Below, piece by piece: positions 9,078 to 17,946 of a stretch of 64,000 nucleotides of DNA (the first letter of the stretch is position 1; each line of letters opens with the position of its first letter). Below the pieces are notes generated by a model, which saw nothing but the letters and a program-made list of their open reading frames with translations, did no database searches and was not told the DNA's origin. The position numbers were made by a program, and so were the translations under genes. Source of the stretch: an uncultured Roseburia sp. (GTDB lineage: Bacteria > Bacillota > Clostridia > Lachnospirales > Lachnospiraceae); the NCBI GenBank assembly GCA_947062675.1, contig CAMSQM010000003.1:1-64000 (forward strand), read 5' to 3'.

Positions 9078-10380
9078 AACATTCCTCCCAGTCTGCGGTT
9101 CCTTCCAGATACGGCTGTATCAGGGAATAAAGCGCTCCGTCATAAACGGTGGCAAGACGACAGGTATCTGCACGGTTTTCCATATCGGTCAGATCTGCAC
9201 GCAGGGTCTCGCTGATCTCACCGGGCTGTACCGGCTGTAAACTTAGTTTTTCGGTCATTTTTGCCGCGCATCCGCGCCGTACCGGCCAGCTCGTGCCGCC
9301 AACGATCAGACTGGCATTGTTTCCGCTGTGTTCCAGTGTCCCGCAGCCCTGAATTGTGTCGCTTAACAGAAAGAGCAGAAGCCTGGCGGCGGCGCCGGTG
9401 TTTTCACAGCCGGCTGAGACGGCGGCGGTGATGCAGGGCATAACGGTCAGGCTGCCGTTTTCGTTTGGAACCGGCAGGAGCCTGGCGGTATGACCGCCGT
9501 CTTCCAGAAGCCTTAGGGAGTGAGCCGGATTGACGGGAGCACCTGCCAGGATTGATGCTCCGCCCCGGATACACGATTCAAAATCCATGGCCGCCGGAAA
9601 ATCATCTTCCGAACCGCCGCTTTCTTCCATAATCCGCTTCGTCTGTTTCAGGGTCTCCTGCCAGACAGGGGTCTCCAGACAGATTCCGGCGTTTTCAACG
9701 GAAACCGGGGATACGGATGGGGCGTTCAGCAGCAGAGAGGGGACGGTGACATTCAGGTAAGGGCGCTGCTCCGGTGGCAGGGACAGCAATTGATCCACGT
9801 ATGCGGTTGTATCAGCGGCAGCTGCGTCCTCGTCAAAGCTGCCGGCGGCCAGTCCTTCGCCCGTGGCGATCAGTGCAGGACAGGTATAACTGAGCGGCAG
9901 CAGATAGGATTTTCCCTCGTACATGCCGGCCTCTTTCAGAGCCGGAATGTACGCGCCCCCGTCAAAGCCGGAATCTTCAAACAGAAAGTCAAGATCATGA
10001 AAAATGCCTCCCATAATATGGCGCTCCAGACTGGGAAAAAGCATATACTGATCAGAGTTTTCCGAGACGCGGTTAAAAAAGAGATAAATGTCCGCCCCCT
10101 CTCCTCCCATCAATTCGGTGCGTGTCCGCGTCAGCGCCGCTGTGCGGGCTTCTGTCATGGCATTGTCCTGGTTATTGACGGGCGGCAGATAGACTACTTC
10201 GAGCTCCACATCCGGGTATTTATCTTCAAATTCGGCCAGGATAGGACCTAAATGTGCCTCGGTCAGACCGTTGCCGTCCGCGCAGATGGTGAGCGTTCCG
10301 CCGGCTTTGGATGGCGTGCCGCACGCACAGAGCAGTGAGACGCATAAAACAGATAAAATGGATAAATGTTTTTTCTTCAT
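9037..10380 (-). CDS. Extracellular solute-binding lipoprotein (sugar-type)
   Basis: Signal/lipobox SVLCVSLLCACGT; SBP family 1 features; start set at MKKKHLS. Confidence 0.88.
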   Translation of the reverse strand: MKKKHLSILSVLCVSLLCACGTPSKAGGTLTICADGNGLTEAHLGPILAEFEDKYPDVELEVVYLPPVNNQDNAMTEARTAALTRTRTELMGGEGADIYLFFNRVSENSDQYMLFPSLERHIMGGIFHDLDFLFEDSGFDGGAYIPALKEAGMYEGKSYLLPLSYTCPALIATGEGLAAGSFDEDAAAADTTAYVDQLLSLPPEQRPYLNVTVPSLLLNAPSVSPVSVENAGICLETPVWQETLKQTKRIMEESGGSEDDFPAAMDFESCIRGGASILAGAPVNPAHSLRLLEDGGHTARLLPVPNENGSLTVMPCITAAVSAGCENTGAAARLLLFLLSDTIQGCGTLEHSGNNASLIVGGTSWPVRRGCAAKMTEKLSLQPVQPGEISETLRADLTDMENRADTCRLATVYDGALYSLIQPYLEGTADWEECYAAIEKEWSYLDE

Positions 10381-10598
10381 GGTAACCCCGTTTCTGCGCA
10401 CACGTATGAAATGGAGGACAGGTCCGGTGCGCCTGATAAATGTTTCTTTGCCTGAATTTATTATACTATCGCAGGACACAAAAAACAATTATGATCTGGA
10501 AATAGTTGTGAAACCCCGCTTCTTATGATAAGATAGTAAACATAAAAAACGAACAGATTCACATGACCAGCACAATAAAAACAGCAGGGAGAGATAAG

Positions 10599-11447
10599 AT
10601 GAATTCAGTTTCTGAAAAATTGACAAAGTGTTATGAGAGTGTCCGGTCCCGCACCGGTTTTACCCCGAAGGCAGCCCTGATCCTGGGATCCGGCCTGGGA
10701 GATTATGCGGACGGAATCCGGGTGGAGGATACGCTGGATTACCACGATATCGGGGGATTTCCGGTATCAACTGTCCAGGGGCATAAGGGGAGGTTCATCT
10801 TCGGATATGTGGGGGAGGTGCCGGTGGTCTGCATGCAGGGCCGCATTCACTATTATGAGGGCTATGAAATGTCCGATGTGGTTCTTCCGGTCCGACTGAT
10901 GAAAATGATGGGAGCGGAGACTCTGTTTCTGACAAATGCTGCGGGCGGAATCCAGCTGGGAATGCGCGCGGGGGATTTTATGCTGATCAAAGGTCAGATT
11001 GCAAGCTTTGTCCCGTCACCGCTGCGCGGACCCAATATCGACGAGCTCGGCGTGCGGTTTCCGGATATGAGTCAGATATATGACCCTGGTCTTCAGCGCA
11101 TCGTGAAACGGGCTGCCGTGAAGCTTGGGATAGAGCTGAGAGAAGGGGTCTATTTACAGCTTCCGGGTCCGCAGTATGAGTCGCCGCAGGAGATTGCAAT
11201 GTGCCGCACGCTGGGCGCTGACGCAGTCGGGATGAGCACGGCCTGCGAGGCGGTTGCGGCAAGGCACATGGGAATGCGGGTGCTGGGAATTTCCTGTATC
11301 TCCAATCTTGCCTGCGGTATTTCACCGGTTCCGCTGTCGCACAAAGAGGTGCAGGAGGTGGCAGACCGCGTTGCGCCGCAGTTTAAGGCGCTTGTGACTG
11401 AGGTAATTATAAATATGGCAAAAGAGCAGGAGGAGGGCGGCTGCTGA
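10599..11447 (+). CDS. Purine-nucleoside phosphorylase
   Basis: LILGSGLGDYAD, GRIHYYEGY, NAAGG and AVGMSTACEA motifs; start at MNSVSEKL after gggagag. Confidence 0.95.
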   Translation: MNSVSEKLTKCYESVRSRTGFTPKAALILGSGLGDYADGIRVEDTLDYHDIGGFPVSTVQGHKGRFIFGYVGEVPVVCMQGRIHYYEGYEMSDVVLPVRLMKMMGAETLFLTNAAGGIQLGMRAGDFMLIKGQIASFVPSPLRGPNIDELGVRFPDMSQIYDPGLQRIVKRAAVKLGIELREGVYLQLPGPQYESPQEIAMCRTLGADAVGMSTACEAVAARHMGMRVLGISCISNLACGISPVPLSHKEVQEVADRVAPQFKALVTEVIINMAKEQEEGGC

Positions 11448-11467
11448 GCGGCTGCCGGGGGACGGAT

Positions 11468-12784
11468 ATGAATACACGATTTTACAATGCAAAAATTCTG
11501 GTTCCGCTGGATAATCATAAGTATGATATTGTGACGGGAGAACTCTGGGTAAAGGGAGATACGATCTGTTATATCGGGGACGGGAAAACAGACGGGGCGG
11601 CTGATGCGGCGCCGTCCGGCATGTCCCGTCCGGAAGTTCCCGTCTGGGACCGTGAAACTGACGTGGAAGGCGGGCTGCTGATGCCGGGATTTAAAAACGC
11701 ACACACGCACACGGCGATGACATTTCTGCGCTCCTATGCGGATGATCTTCCGCTGCAGGACTGGCTCAACAGGCAGGTTTTCCCGCGCGAGGGCCAGCTC
11801 ACGGAGGATGATGTATACTGGCTGAATATTCTGGGAATTATGGAGTATCTGACAAGTGGCATCACGTCCAATTTTGATATGTATTTCTTCCCGCCGGTGA
11901 ATGCCAGGGCGTCTGCGGACACGGGATTCCGGACGGTGCAGACGAGCGGGCTCAATAATTACGGCGGTACGGTGGAGCTGATGGAGGAAAATTACCATAT
12001 CGTCCGGGAGCTGAGTGATCTGACGACGTTTCTGGTGGGATTCCACGCGGAATACACGACTTCCAGGGAGCTGATGGAGGGTGTGGCAGATCTTGCGCGG
12101 AAGCTGAAGTCGCCGGTGTGGGTGCACAACGCCGAGACGAAACTGGAAGTGGAGGAGTGTAAGGGGCGCTGGGGTATGACGCCGACGCAGCTTACGGACA
12201 GCCTTGGGATGTATGAGTACGGCGGCGGCGGCTATCACTGTGTCTGGTTCGAGGAGCCGGATTTTGAGATTTTCCGGAAAAGACATCTTACAGCCGTCAC
12301 GAATCCGGCTTCCAATCTGAAGCTGGCCTCCGGTATCTGTCCGACAAAGCGCTTTGTGGACGAGGGAATCGCCATGGCGATCGGGACGGACGGACCGGCG
12401 AGCAACAATTGCCTGGATATGTTCCGGGAAATGTTTTTAACTTCCACTCTGGCGAAGGTGCGGGAGATGGACGCGGAGTGCATCAGCGCGGATGAGATTC
12501 TCTATATGGCGACAACGGGCGGCGCACATGCGATGCAGCTGCAGGACTGTGACAGTCTTGCGGTGGGAAAGAAAGCGGATCTGATCCTGATTGATCTGAA
12601 GCAGCCGAATATGCAGCCGGAGAATAATATCATAAAAAATCTCGTCTACAGCGGCAGTAAACAGAATGTAAAGCTCACCATGGTGAACGGAAAAGTGCTC
12701 TATGAGAACAATCATTTTGAGATCGGTTTTGATCCGGAAGAGATATACAGGCGTGCCAATGAGATTATCGGGCGTATGAAATAG
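11468..12784 (+). CDS. Amidohydrolase (MTA/SAH deaminase, TRZ/ATZ family)
   Basis: PGFKNAHTHTAMTFLRSYADDLPLQDWL, VHNAET and GTDGPASNNCLDMF motifs. Confidence 0.88.
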   Translation: MNTRFYNAKILVPLDNHKYDIVTGELWVKGDTICYIGDGKTDGAADAAPSGMSRPEVPVWDRETDVEGGLLMPGFKNAHTHTAMTFLRSYADDLPLQDWLNRQVFPREGQLTEDDVYWLNILGIMEYLTSGITSNFDMYFFPPVNARASADTGFRTVQTSGLNNYGGTVELMEENYHIVRELSDLTTFLVGFHAEYTTSRELMEGVADLARKLKSPVWVHNAETKLEVEECKGRWGMTPTQLTDSLGMYEYGGGGYHCVWFEEPDFEIFRKRHLTAVTNPASNLKLASGICPTKRFVDEGIAMAIGTDGPASNNCLDMFREMFLTSTLAKVREMDAECISADEILYMATTGGAHAMQLQDCDSLAVGKKADLILIDLKQPNMQPENNIIKNLVYSGSKQNVKLTMVNGKVLYENNHFEIGFDPEEIYRRANEIIGRMK

Positions 12785-12799
12785 GCAGGGGATTCTGAC

Positions 12800-13558
12800 A
12801 TGAAGGTGATTTTTATTCATCACAGCTGTTTCCTCATAGAGGTGGACGAAAAGGTGCTGATTTTTGACTGGTTTGCAGGAGACCGGGTAAACGGGTTTCA
12901 TTTTGGAGGCGTGATTCCGGAATATGAGCCGGACACGCCTGTCTACGTATTTGCAAGCCATAAGCACCGGGATCATTTTGACATGGATGTGCTCCGCTGG
13001 GCAGAGCGCTATGCGGATATTCACTATATTTTTTCAAAAGACTGTAAGATGAGTCCGAATTTTCTCGGAAAACACGGGATTGCGTCTGCGGTGCGGGAAA
13101 AGATCCGCTATGTGACGGCGAATGAAAAGTACCGGATCGGAGATCTCTTTGTTGAGACATACCGGTCGACGGACGCGGGCGTGGCGTTTTACGTGGAGAC
13201 AGGCGGGGCCTCTTTTTTCCATGCCGGTGATCTGAACAACTGGAAATGGGAAGGGGCCGGCGGTCTTGTCAACGGCGCCATGGAGGCATCCTACAAAGGG
13301 CAGATTCTAAGACTTTCCGGAAAAAAGATTCATCTGGCTTTTCTGCCGCTGGATCCAAGGCAGGAGCAGTATCAGGGGCTCGGGATGGATTATTTTCTCG
13401 CTCATGTGGATGTGGATTATGTTTTTCCGATGCATATGTGGAGGGACTATGCAGGGATCCGGGAGTATAAGAAAAAAATCTCAAACGCGGCGATGGCGGA
13501 CAGGATCGTGGAGATCGCGTGTGAGAACCAGGTATTTGAAATTCAGGAAGAAACTTGA
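12800..13558 (+). CDS. MBL-fold metallo-hydrolase (UlaG-like)
   Basis: IHHSCFLIE, SHKHRDHFD, FHAGDLNNW motifs. Confidence 0.85.
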   Translation: MKVIFIHHSCFLIEVDEKVLIFDWFAGDRVNGFHFGGVIPEYEPDTPVYVFASHKHRDHFDMDVLRWAERYADIHYIFSKDCKMSPNFLGKHGIASAVREKIRYVTANEKYRIGDLFVETYRSTDAGVAFYVETGGASFFHAGDLNNWKWEGAGGLVNGAMEASYKGQILRLSGKKIHLAFLPLDPRQEQYQGLGMDYFLAHVDVDYVFPMHMWRDYAGIREYKKKISNAAMADRIVEIACENQVFEIQEET

Positions 13559-13584
13559 CGGATCAGAAACATCTGCGTTATACT
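13555..13584 (+). promoter_or_regulatory. Sigma-A-type promoter TTGACG-N18-TATACT
   Basis: -35 13555-13560, -10 13579-13584; upstream of small ORF and alaS. Confidence 0.65.
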
Positions 13585-13679
13585 GAAATGCAGAAATGTT
13601 TTCCGGAGAACGGGTCTTTGCGCTTATGCCGGATCTGATTTGCACGGAAGATGCGTACGGACGGAACGGAGGTGACGGT

Positions 13680-13787
13680 ATGGCTTTTATCGGCTGGCTG
13701 GGACATTATTTACTGGTATTTCTGGCGCTGGCAGCAGTCGCGGTGCTGGGCGTTTTTGCGGGAAAGAAGCTGAGTGACCGCAGGTAG
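13680..13787 (+). CDS. 35-aa single-TM small protein MAFIGWLGHYLLVFLALAAVAVLGVFAGKKLSDRR
   Basis: Start refined within track ORF 13596; ggaggtgacgg RBS; one TM helix then GKKLSDR. Confidence 0.7.
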   Translation: MAFIGWLGHYLLVFLALAAVAVLGVFAGKKLSDRR

Positions 13788-13833
13788 ACAAGAATCTGCT
13801 TCACGGCAGATGAATATTTTGGAGGAATAAGTC

Positions 13834-16503
13834 GTGAAAAAGTTTTACGGAGAAAACGAACTGCGCAGGATGTTCCTTGCTTTTTTTGAAAGCAGGGAAC
13901 ATCTTGTTATGAAGAGTTTTTCGCTGGTACCGCACAATGACAAAAGTCTGCTTTTAATCAATGCGGGTATGGCGCCGCTCAAGCCCTATTTTACGGGGCA
14001 GGAGTTACCGCCGCGCAGGAGGGTTGCGACATGTCAGAAATGTATCCGCACCGGTGATATTGAGAATGTGGGCAGGACGGCGAGACATCTGACATTTTTT
14101 GAAATGCTCGGAAATTTTTCGTTTGGTGATTATTTTAAAAAGGAAGCGATCACGTGGTCGTGGGAGTTTCTGACGGAAGTGCTGGGGCTTGAGGCGGACA
14201 GGCTTTATCCGTCTGTTTACGGGGAGGATGACGAGGCGTTTGCGATCTGGAACAGGGACATCGGAATCCCTGCGGAGCGCATCACCCGGTTTTACCGCGA
14301 TCAGGAGACGGGAGCGTGCGATAATTTCTGGGAGCACGGCGCGGGTCCGTGCGGACCGTGCTCGGAAATTTATTATGACCGCGGCGTGAAGTACGGCTGC
14401 GGCAGACCGGACTGTAAAGTGGGCTGTGACTGCGACCGTTTTATGGAAGTCTGGAACAATGTATTTACCCAGTTTGAGGGGGACGGCCACGGGAATTATG
14501 AGGAGCTGGAGCAGAAAAATATTGATACCGGGATGGGGCTTGAGCGCCTGGCGGTGGTGGTGCAGGATGTTAATTCCGTGTTTGATATCGACACAATGAA
14601 GGCTATCCGCGACAGGGTCTGCGCGCTGTCAGGAACGACGTATCAGACGGATGCGCTCTCCGATGTCTCCATCCGCCTGATCACGGATCATATCCGCTCT
14701 GCGACATTTATGGTGTCGGACGGTATTATGCCGGCGAATGAGGGCAGGGGTTATGTGCTCCGGCGTATTATCCGGCGCGCGGCAAGGCACGGGAGGATGC
14801 TGGGCATCGAGGGAAGCTTTATGGCCGGTCTCGCCGCGACAGTGATTGCGGAGAGCAAAGACGGTTATCCGGAGCTTGACGAGAAGCAGGAATTCATTTA
14901 TAAAGTGCTGACGCAGGAAGAGGAAAAGTTCAGCCGGACGATCGACCAGGGACTTGCGATTCTGGAAGAGATGCAGGCGGAGCTTGCCGCTGCGGGAGAA
15001 AAGGTGCTTTCCGGTGAAAACGCGTTCCGGCTCTATGACACGTTCGGCTTTCCGGCAGATCTGACCAGGGAGATTCTGGAGGAAAGAGGTTTTTCCATCG
15101 ACGAGGCCGGTTTTGAGGCGGCAATGAAGGTGCAGCGCGAGACTGCGCGCAAAGCCCGTAAAGTGACAAATTATATGGGGGCGGATGCGACCGTGTATGA
15201 GTCCATCGATCCGTCCGTCACATCGGAATTTGTGGGATATGACCGCCTGATCCATACGTCTGAGGTCACGGTGATGACGACGGACACGGAGATCACCGAG
15301 GCGCTCTCCGACGGGGAGTCCGGCACGATTTTTGTGAGAGAGACGCCGTTTTATGCGACGATGGGAGGACAGAATGCGGATACGGGCGAGATCCGGAGTG
15401 CGGACGGTTCGTTTGTATTCTGTGTGGAGGACACGGTAAATCTTCCCGGCGGAAGGGCGGGCCATATCGGAAGAGTCATAAGCGGTATGGTGAAGACGGG
15501 CGATACGGTGGAATTGCGCGTGGACGCCGCGAAACGCTCCGCGACCGGCAAAAATCACTCCGCGACCCATCTGCTTCAGAAAGCGCTCCGCGAAGTGCTG
15601 GGCAGCCATGTGGAACAGGCCGGATCGGATGTCAACCCGGATCGTCTGCGCTTTGACTTTTCACATTTTTCCGCCATGACGCCGGAGGAGCTTAAATCAG
15701 TGGAGGCAATTGTAAATGAGAAAATTGCCGCCGCGCTGCCGGTTGTGACGGAGGTTATGAGCCTTGAGGAAGCCAGAAAGACGGGCGCAATGGCTCTTTT
15801 CGGGGAAAAATACGGTGAGAGTGTGCGGGTCGTTAAAATGGGTGATTTTTCCGTCGAGCTCTGCGGCGGTACGCATGTCGCAAATACCAGCTCGATTGTG
15901 TCGTTTAAAATTCTCTCGGAGACGGGGGTTGCGGCCGGTGTCCGGCGTATTGAGGCGCTGACGGCGCGCGGAGTGGCGGCGTATTATGACCGGATCGAGG
16001 AAGAGCTTTTCTCGGCGGCGAAGGCGGCGAAGACCACACCTGCAGCCCTGACGGAGAAAATCGGACATCTCATGGCGGAATTAAAGGCTCTGCAGAGTGA
16101 GAATGAATCTTTAAAGAGCCGGGCCGCAAAGGATGCGCTGGGGGATGTGATGGACCAGACCGTGGAAGTAAATGGCGTGAAGCTTCTGGCGGCCAGCGTT
16201 CCCGATGTGGATATGAACGGTCTGCGTGATCTCGGCGATCAGCTGAAGGAAAAGCTTGGCGAGGGTGTTGTAGTGCTGGCTTCCGTAAAAGACGGAAAGG
16301 TGAACCTGATTGTGATGGCGACAGACGGAGCGCAGGCGGCGGGAGCCCACGCTGGAAATCTGATTAAGAGTATTGCCGGAAAAGTTGGCGGAGGAGGCGG
16401 CGGACGTCCGAATATGGCGCAGGCCGGCGGTAAGAATCCGGCGGGGATTCCGGATGCGGTTGCCGCGGCGCGGGAGGCGCTCGCAGGACAGGTGCAGGGA
16501 TGA
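13834..16503 (+). CDS. alaS: Alanyl-tRNA synthetase
   Basis: Full-length class II AlaRS, SATHLLQKALREVLG, LCGGTHVANT; GTG start with ggaggaa RBS. Confidence 0.98.
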   Translation: MKKFYGENELRRMFLAFFESREHLVMKSFSLVPHNDKSLLLINAGMAPLKPYFTGQELPPRRRVATCQKCIRTGDIENVGRTARHLTFFEMLGNFSFGDYFKKEAITWSWEFLTEVLGLEADRLYPSVYGEDDEAFAIWNRDIGIPAERITRFYRDQETGACDNFWEHGAGPCGPCSEIYYDRGVKYGCGRPDCKVGCDCDRFMEVWNNVFTQFEGDGHGNYEELEQKNIDTGMGLERLAVVVQDVNSVFDIDTMKAIRDRVCALSGTTYQTDALSDVSIRLITDHIRSATFMVSDGIMPANEGRGYVLRRIIRRAARHGRMLGIEGSFMAGLAATVIAESKDGYPELDEKQEFIYKVLTQEEEKFSRTIDQGLAILEEMQAELAAAGEKVLSGENAFRLYDTFGFPADLTREILEERGFSIDEAGFEAAMKVQRETARKARKVTNYMGADATVYESIDPSVTSEFVGYDRLIHTSEVTVMTTDTEITEALSDGESGTIFVRETPFYATMGGQNADTGEIRSADGSFVFCVEDTVNLPGGRAGHIGRVISGMVKTGDTVELRVDAAKRSATGKNHSATHLLQKALREVLGSHVEQAGSDVNPDRLRFDFSHFSAMTPEELKSVEAIVNEKIAAALPVVTEVMSLEEARKTGAMALFGEKYGESVRVVKMGDFSVELCGGTHVANTSSIVSFKILSETGVAAGVRRIEALTARGVAAYYDRIEEELFSAAKAAKTTPAALTEKIGHLMAELKALQSENESLKSRAAKDALGDVMDQTVEVNGVKLLAASVPDVDMNGLRDLGDQLKEKLGEGVVVLASVKDGKVNLIVMATDGAQAAGAHAGNLIKSIAGKVGGGGGGRPNMAQAGGKNPAGIPDAVAAAREALAGQVQG

Positions 16504-16615
16504 GAATGCCAGGAGGAATCAGCTTTGGACGTGAGAAGTCTCAGGCGGAATTCCGGCAGAAAGTAGACGGACAATTCGGAGAGAAGACTGAATTTTTTTG
16601 AAATAAGAAAAACAG

Positions 16616-16643
16616 TTGACGAAAAAGAATTCTGTGTTATAAT
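16616..16643 (+). promoter_or_regulatory. Promoter TTGACG-N16-TATAAT for rpsU
   Basis: -35 16616-16621, -10 16638-16643. Confidence 0.75.
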
Positions 16644-16720
16644 ATAGGATAGTGCAATGAAATGACCCAAACAGTTGAATATGCACAATACGCAACTGGA
16701 GGGAGGTTAGGTGTGGGATA

Positions 16721-16897
16721 ATGTCCAGTGTGATCGTAAAGGAAAATGAGACTTTAGACAGCGCATTACGCCGTTTCAAGAGAAACTGCGCAAAGGCTGG
16801 TATTCAGCAGGAGATTCGTAAGAGAGAGCATTACGAAAAGCCGAGTGTAAAGCGCAAGAAAAAGTCTGAAGCAGCAAGAAAAAGAAAATACAATTAA
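16721..16897 (+). CDS. rpsU: 30S ribosomal protein S21
   Basis: 58-aa [61 protein letters not shown], below the ORF-track cutoff. Confidence 0.96.
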   Translation: MSSVIVKENETLDSALRRFKRNCAKAGIQQEIRKREHYEKPSVKRKKKSEAARKRKYN

Positions 16898-16920
16898 TGC
16901 TGAGATGATTCATGAATGGA

Positions 16921-16952
16921 AAAAGCTGTCGCGATAAGCGACAGCTTTTCTT
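16921..16952 (+). terminator. Rho-independent terminator after rpsU
   Basis: aaaagctgtcgc-gataa-gcgacagctttt hairpin. Confidence 0.8.
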
Positions 16953-17084
16953 GCGTTAAACAGACTATAAATATAGTATAAATATATTTATCACGCAGAC
17001 CGGAAGCGCCGGTTTTGCAGGAAACTGCGCCGCCAGATATATGCAGAGCGTGTGAGATACTATTTTTTATGTCGAAAAAGGCTA

Positions 17085-17113
17085 TTTACAAAGTACTAAA
17101 GTATTGCTATAAT
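17085..17113 (+). promoter_or_regulatory. Promoter TTTACA-N17-TATAAT upstream of eroded phosphatase/kinase locus
   Basis: -35 17085-17090, -10 17108-17113, 17-nt spacer. Confidence 0.7.
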
Positions 17114-17580
17114 TGACGTAAATGAAGGTGTTTGTAGTTTTAAAATGGGGAGACTGGAACAGCAAAGCTGGGATTTGTTATCGGAGACAGTGATGAATAA
17201 TATACCCGGAGACTGTCTGATTGTGCCGCGTTTCATTTTGGGGAAAAGATTGAAATGTAGTCTTTTACGGAGCCGGGGGCTTCGTGCATTTCTGCAGAAA
17301 AACCAGGTGAATGGGTGTTTGTGAGCGGTATTTTTTCTGTCCGGCTCTCCATTGGGGAGAGCGTCTGTATTGCAAATCAGGTATTTGGTTCGATCTGCGG
17401 ATTCGGGATTCCGGATGTTATTGTGAATGACGACATCACGGAGGAAAGTCCGCGAATCTGAGGTACCTGATATGCTTCAGTCGATGAACACAGGACAGGG
17501 GCAATCTCTGTTTTTCTGTGTCTGATCCTGCTGCCGGCACCTGTATCCGGCGCTCTTGTCACGGGTGCCGTGCGGATTTT

Positions 17581-17946
17581 ATCACTCGGAAGGTCTGGTA
17601 TCGGAGGCAGGAGAACTGGCGATGAATACCGGGCTTTCCCGCTATGATACGGAATTCATACGGTGTTGCGGGGGTTGAAATCTGTGTGATTCTGCAGTGT
17701 ATCGGAGCGTGAACAGAGCCTCAGCCGGATACGACTGATCTGCTCTGTTCAGGCGGGGTTCGTCATAAGATCACTGCAGGTGAGACCGGGGCCTGTTTTT
17801 TTCCGGAGTTTTTTCCGGGACCGGATCAGATGAACGAGCGGCGGAGGCATCTGACTGAACTGGCGAAAGAGCGCGGAGAGCGCGATAACATCACGGTATT
17901 TGCGATAAAAGAGGTCGGAGAGACAATGGGAGAAAGATATGGATGA
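17581..17946 (+). pseudogene. Remnant of a PP2C-family Ser/Thr phosphatase gene
   Basis: Frame-disrupted motif series: VILQCIGA-stop-TEPQPDTTDLLCSGGVRHKIT...HLTELAKERGERDNITVFAIKE, matching PP2C C-terminal blocks; its stop overlaps the kinase start. Confidence 0.75.

Noticed and set aside
11150-12286. 378-aa minus-strand ORF across PNP and amidohydrolase genes
   Set aside because: Spans two real opposite-strand genes and has no recognisable motif
14629-15609. 326-aa minus-strand ORF inside alaS
   Set aside because: Shadow of a universally conserved gene; composition typical of antisense frames
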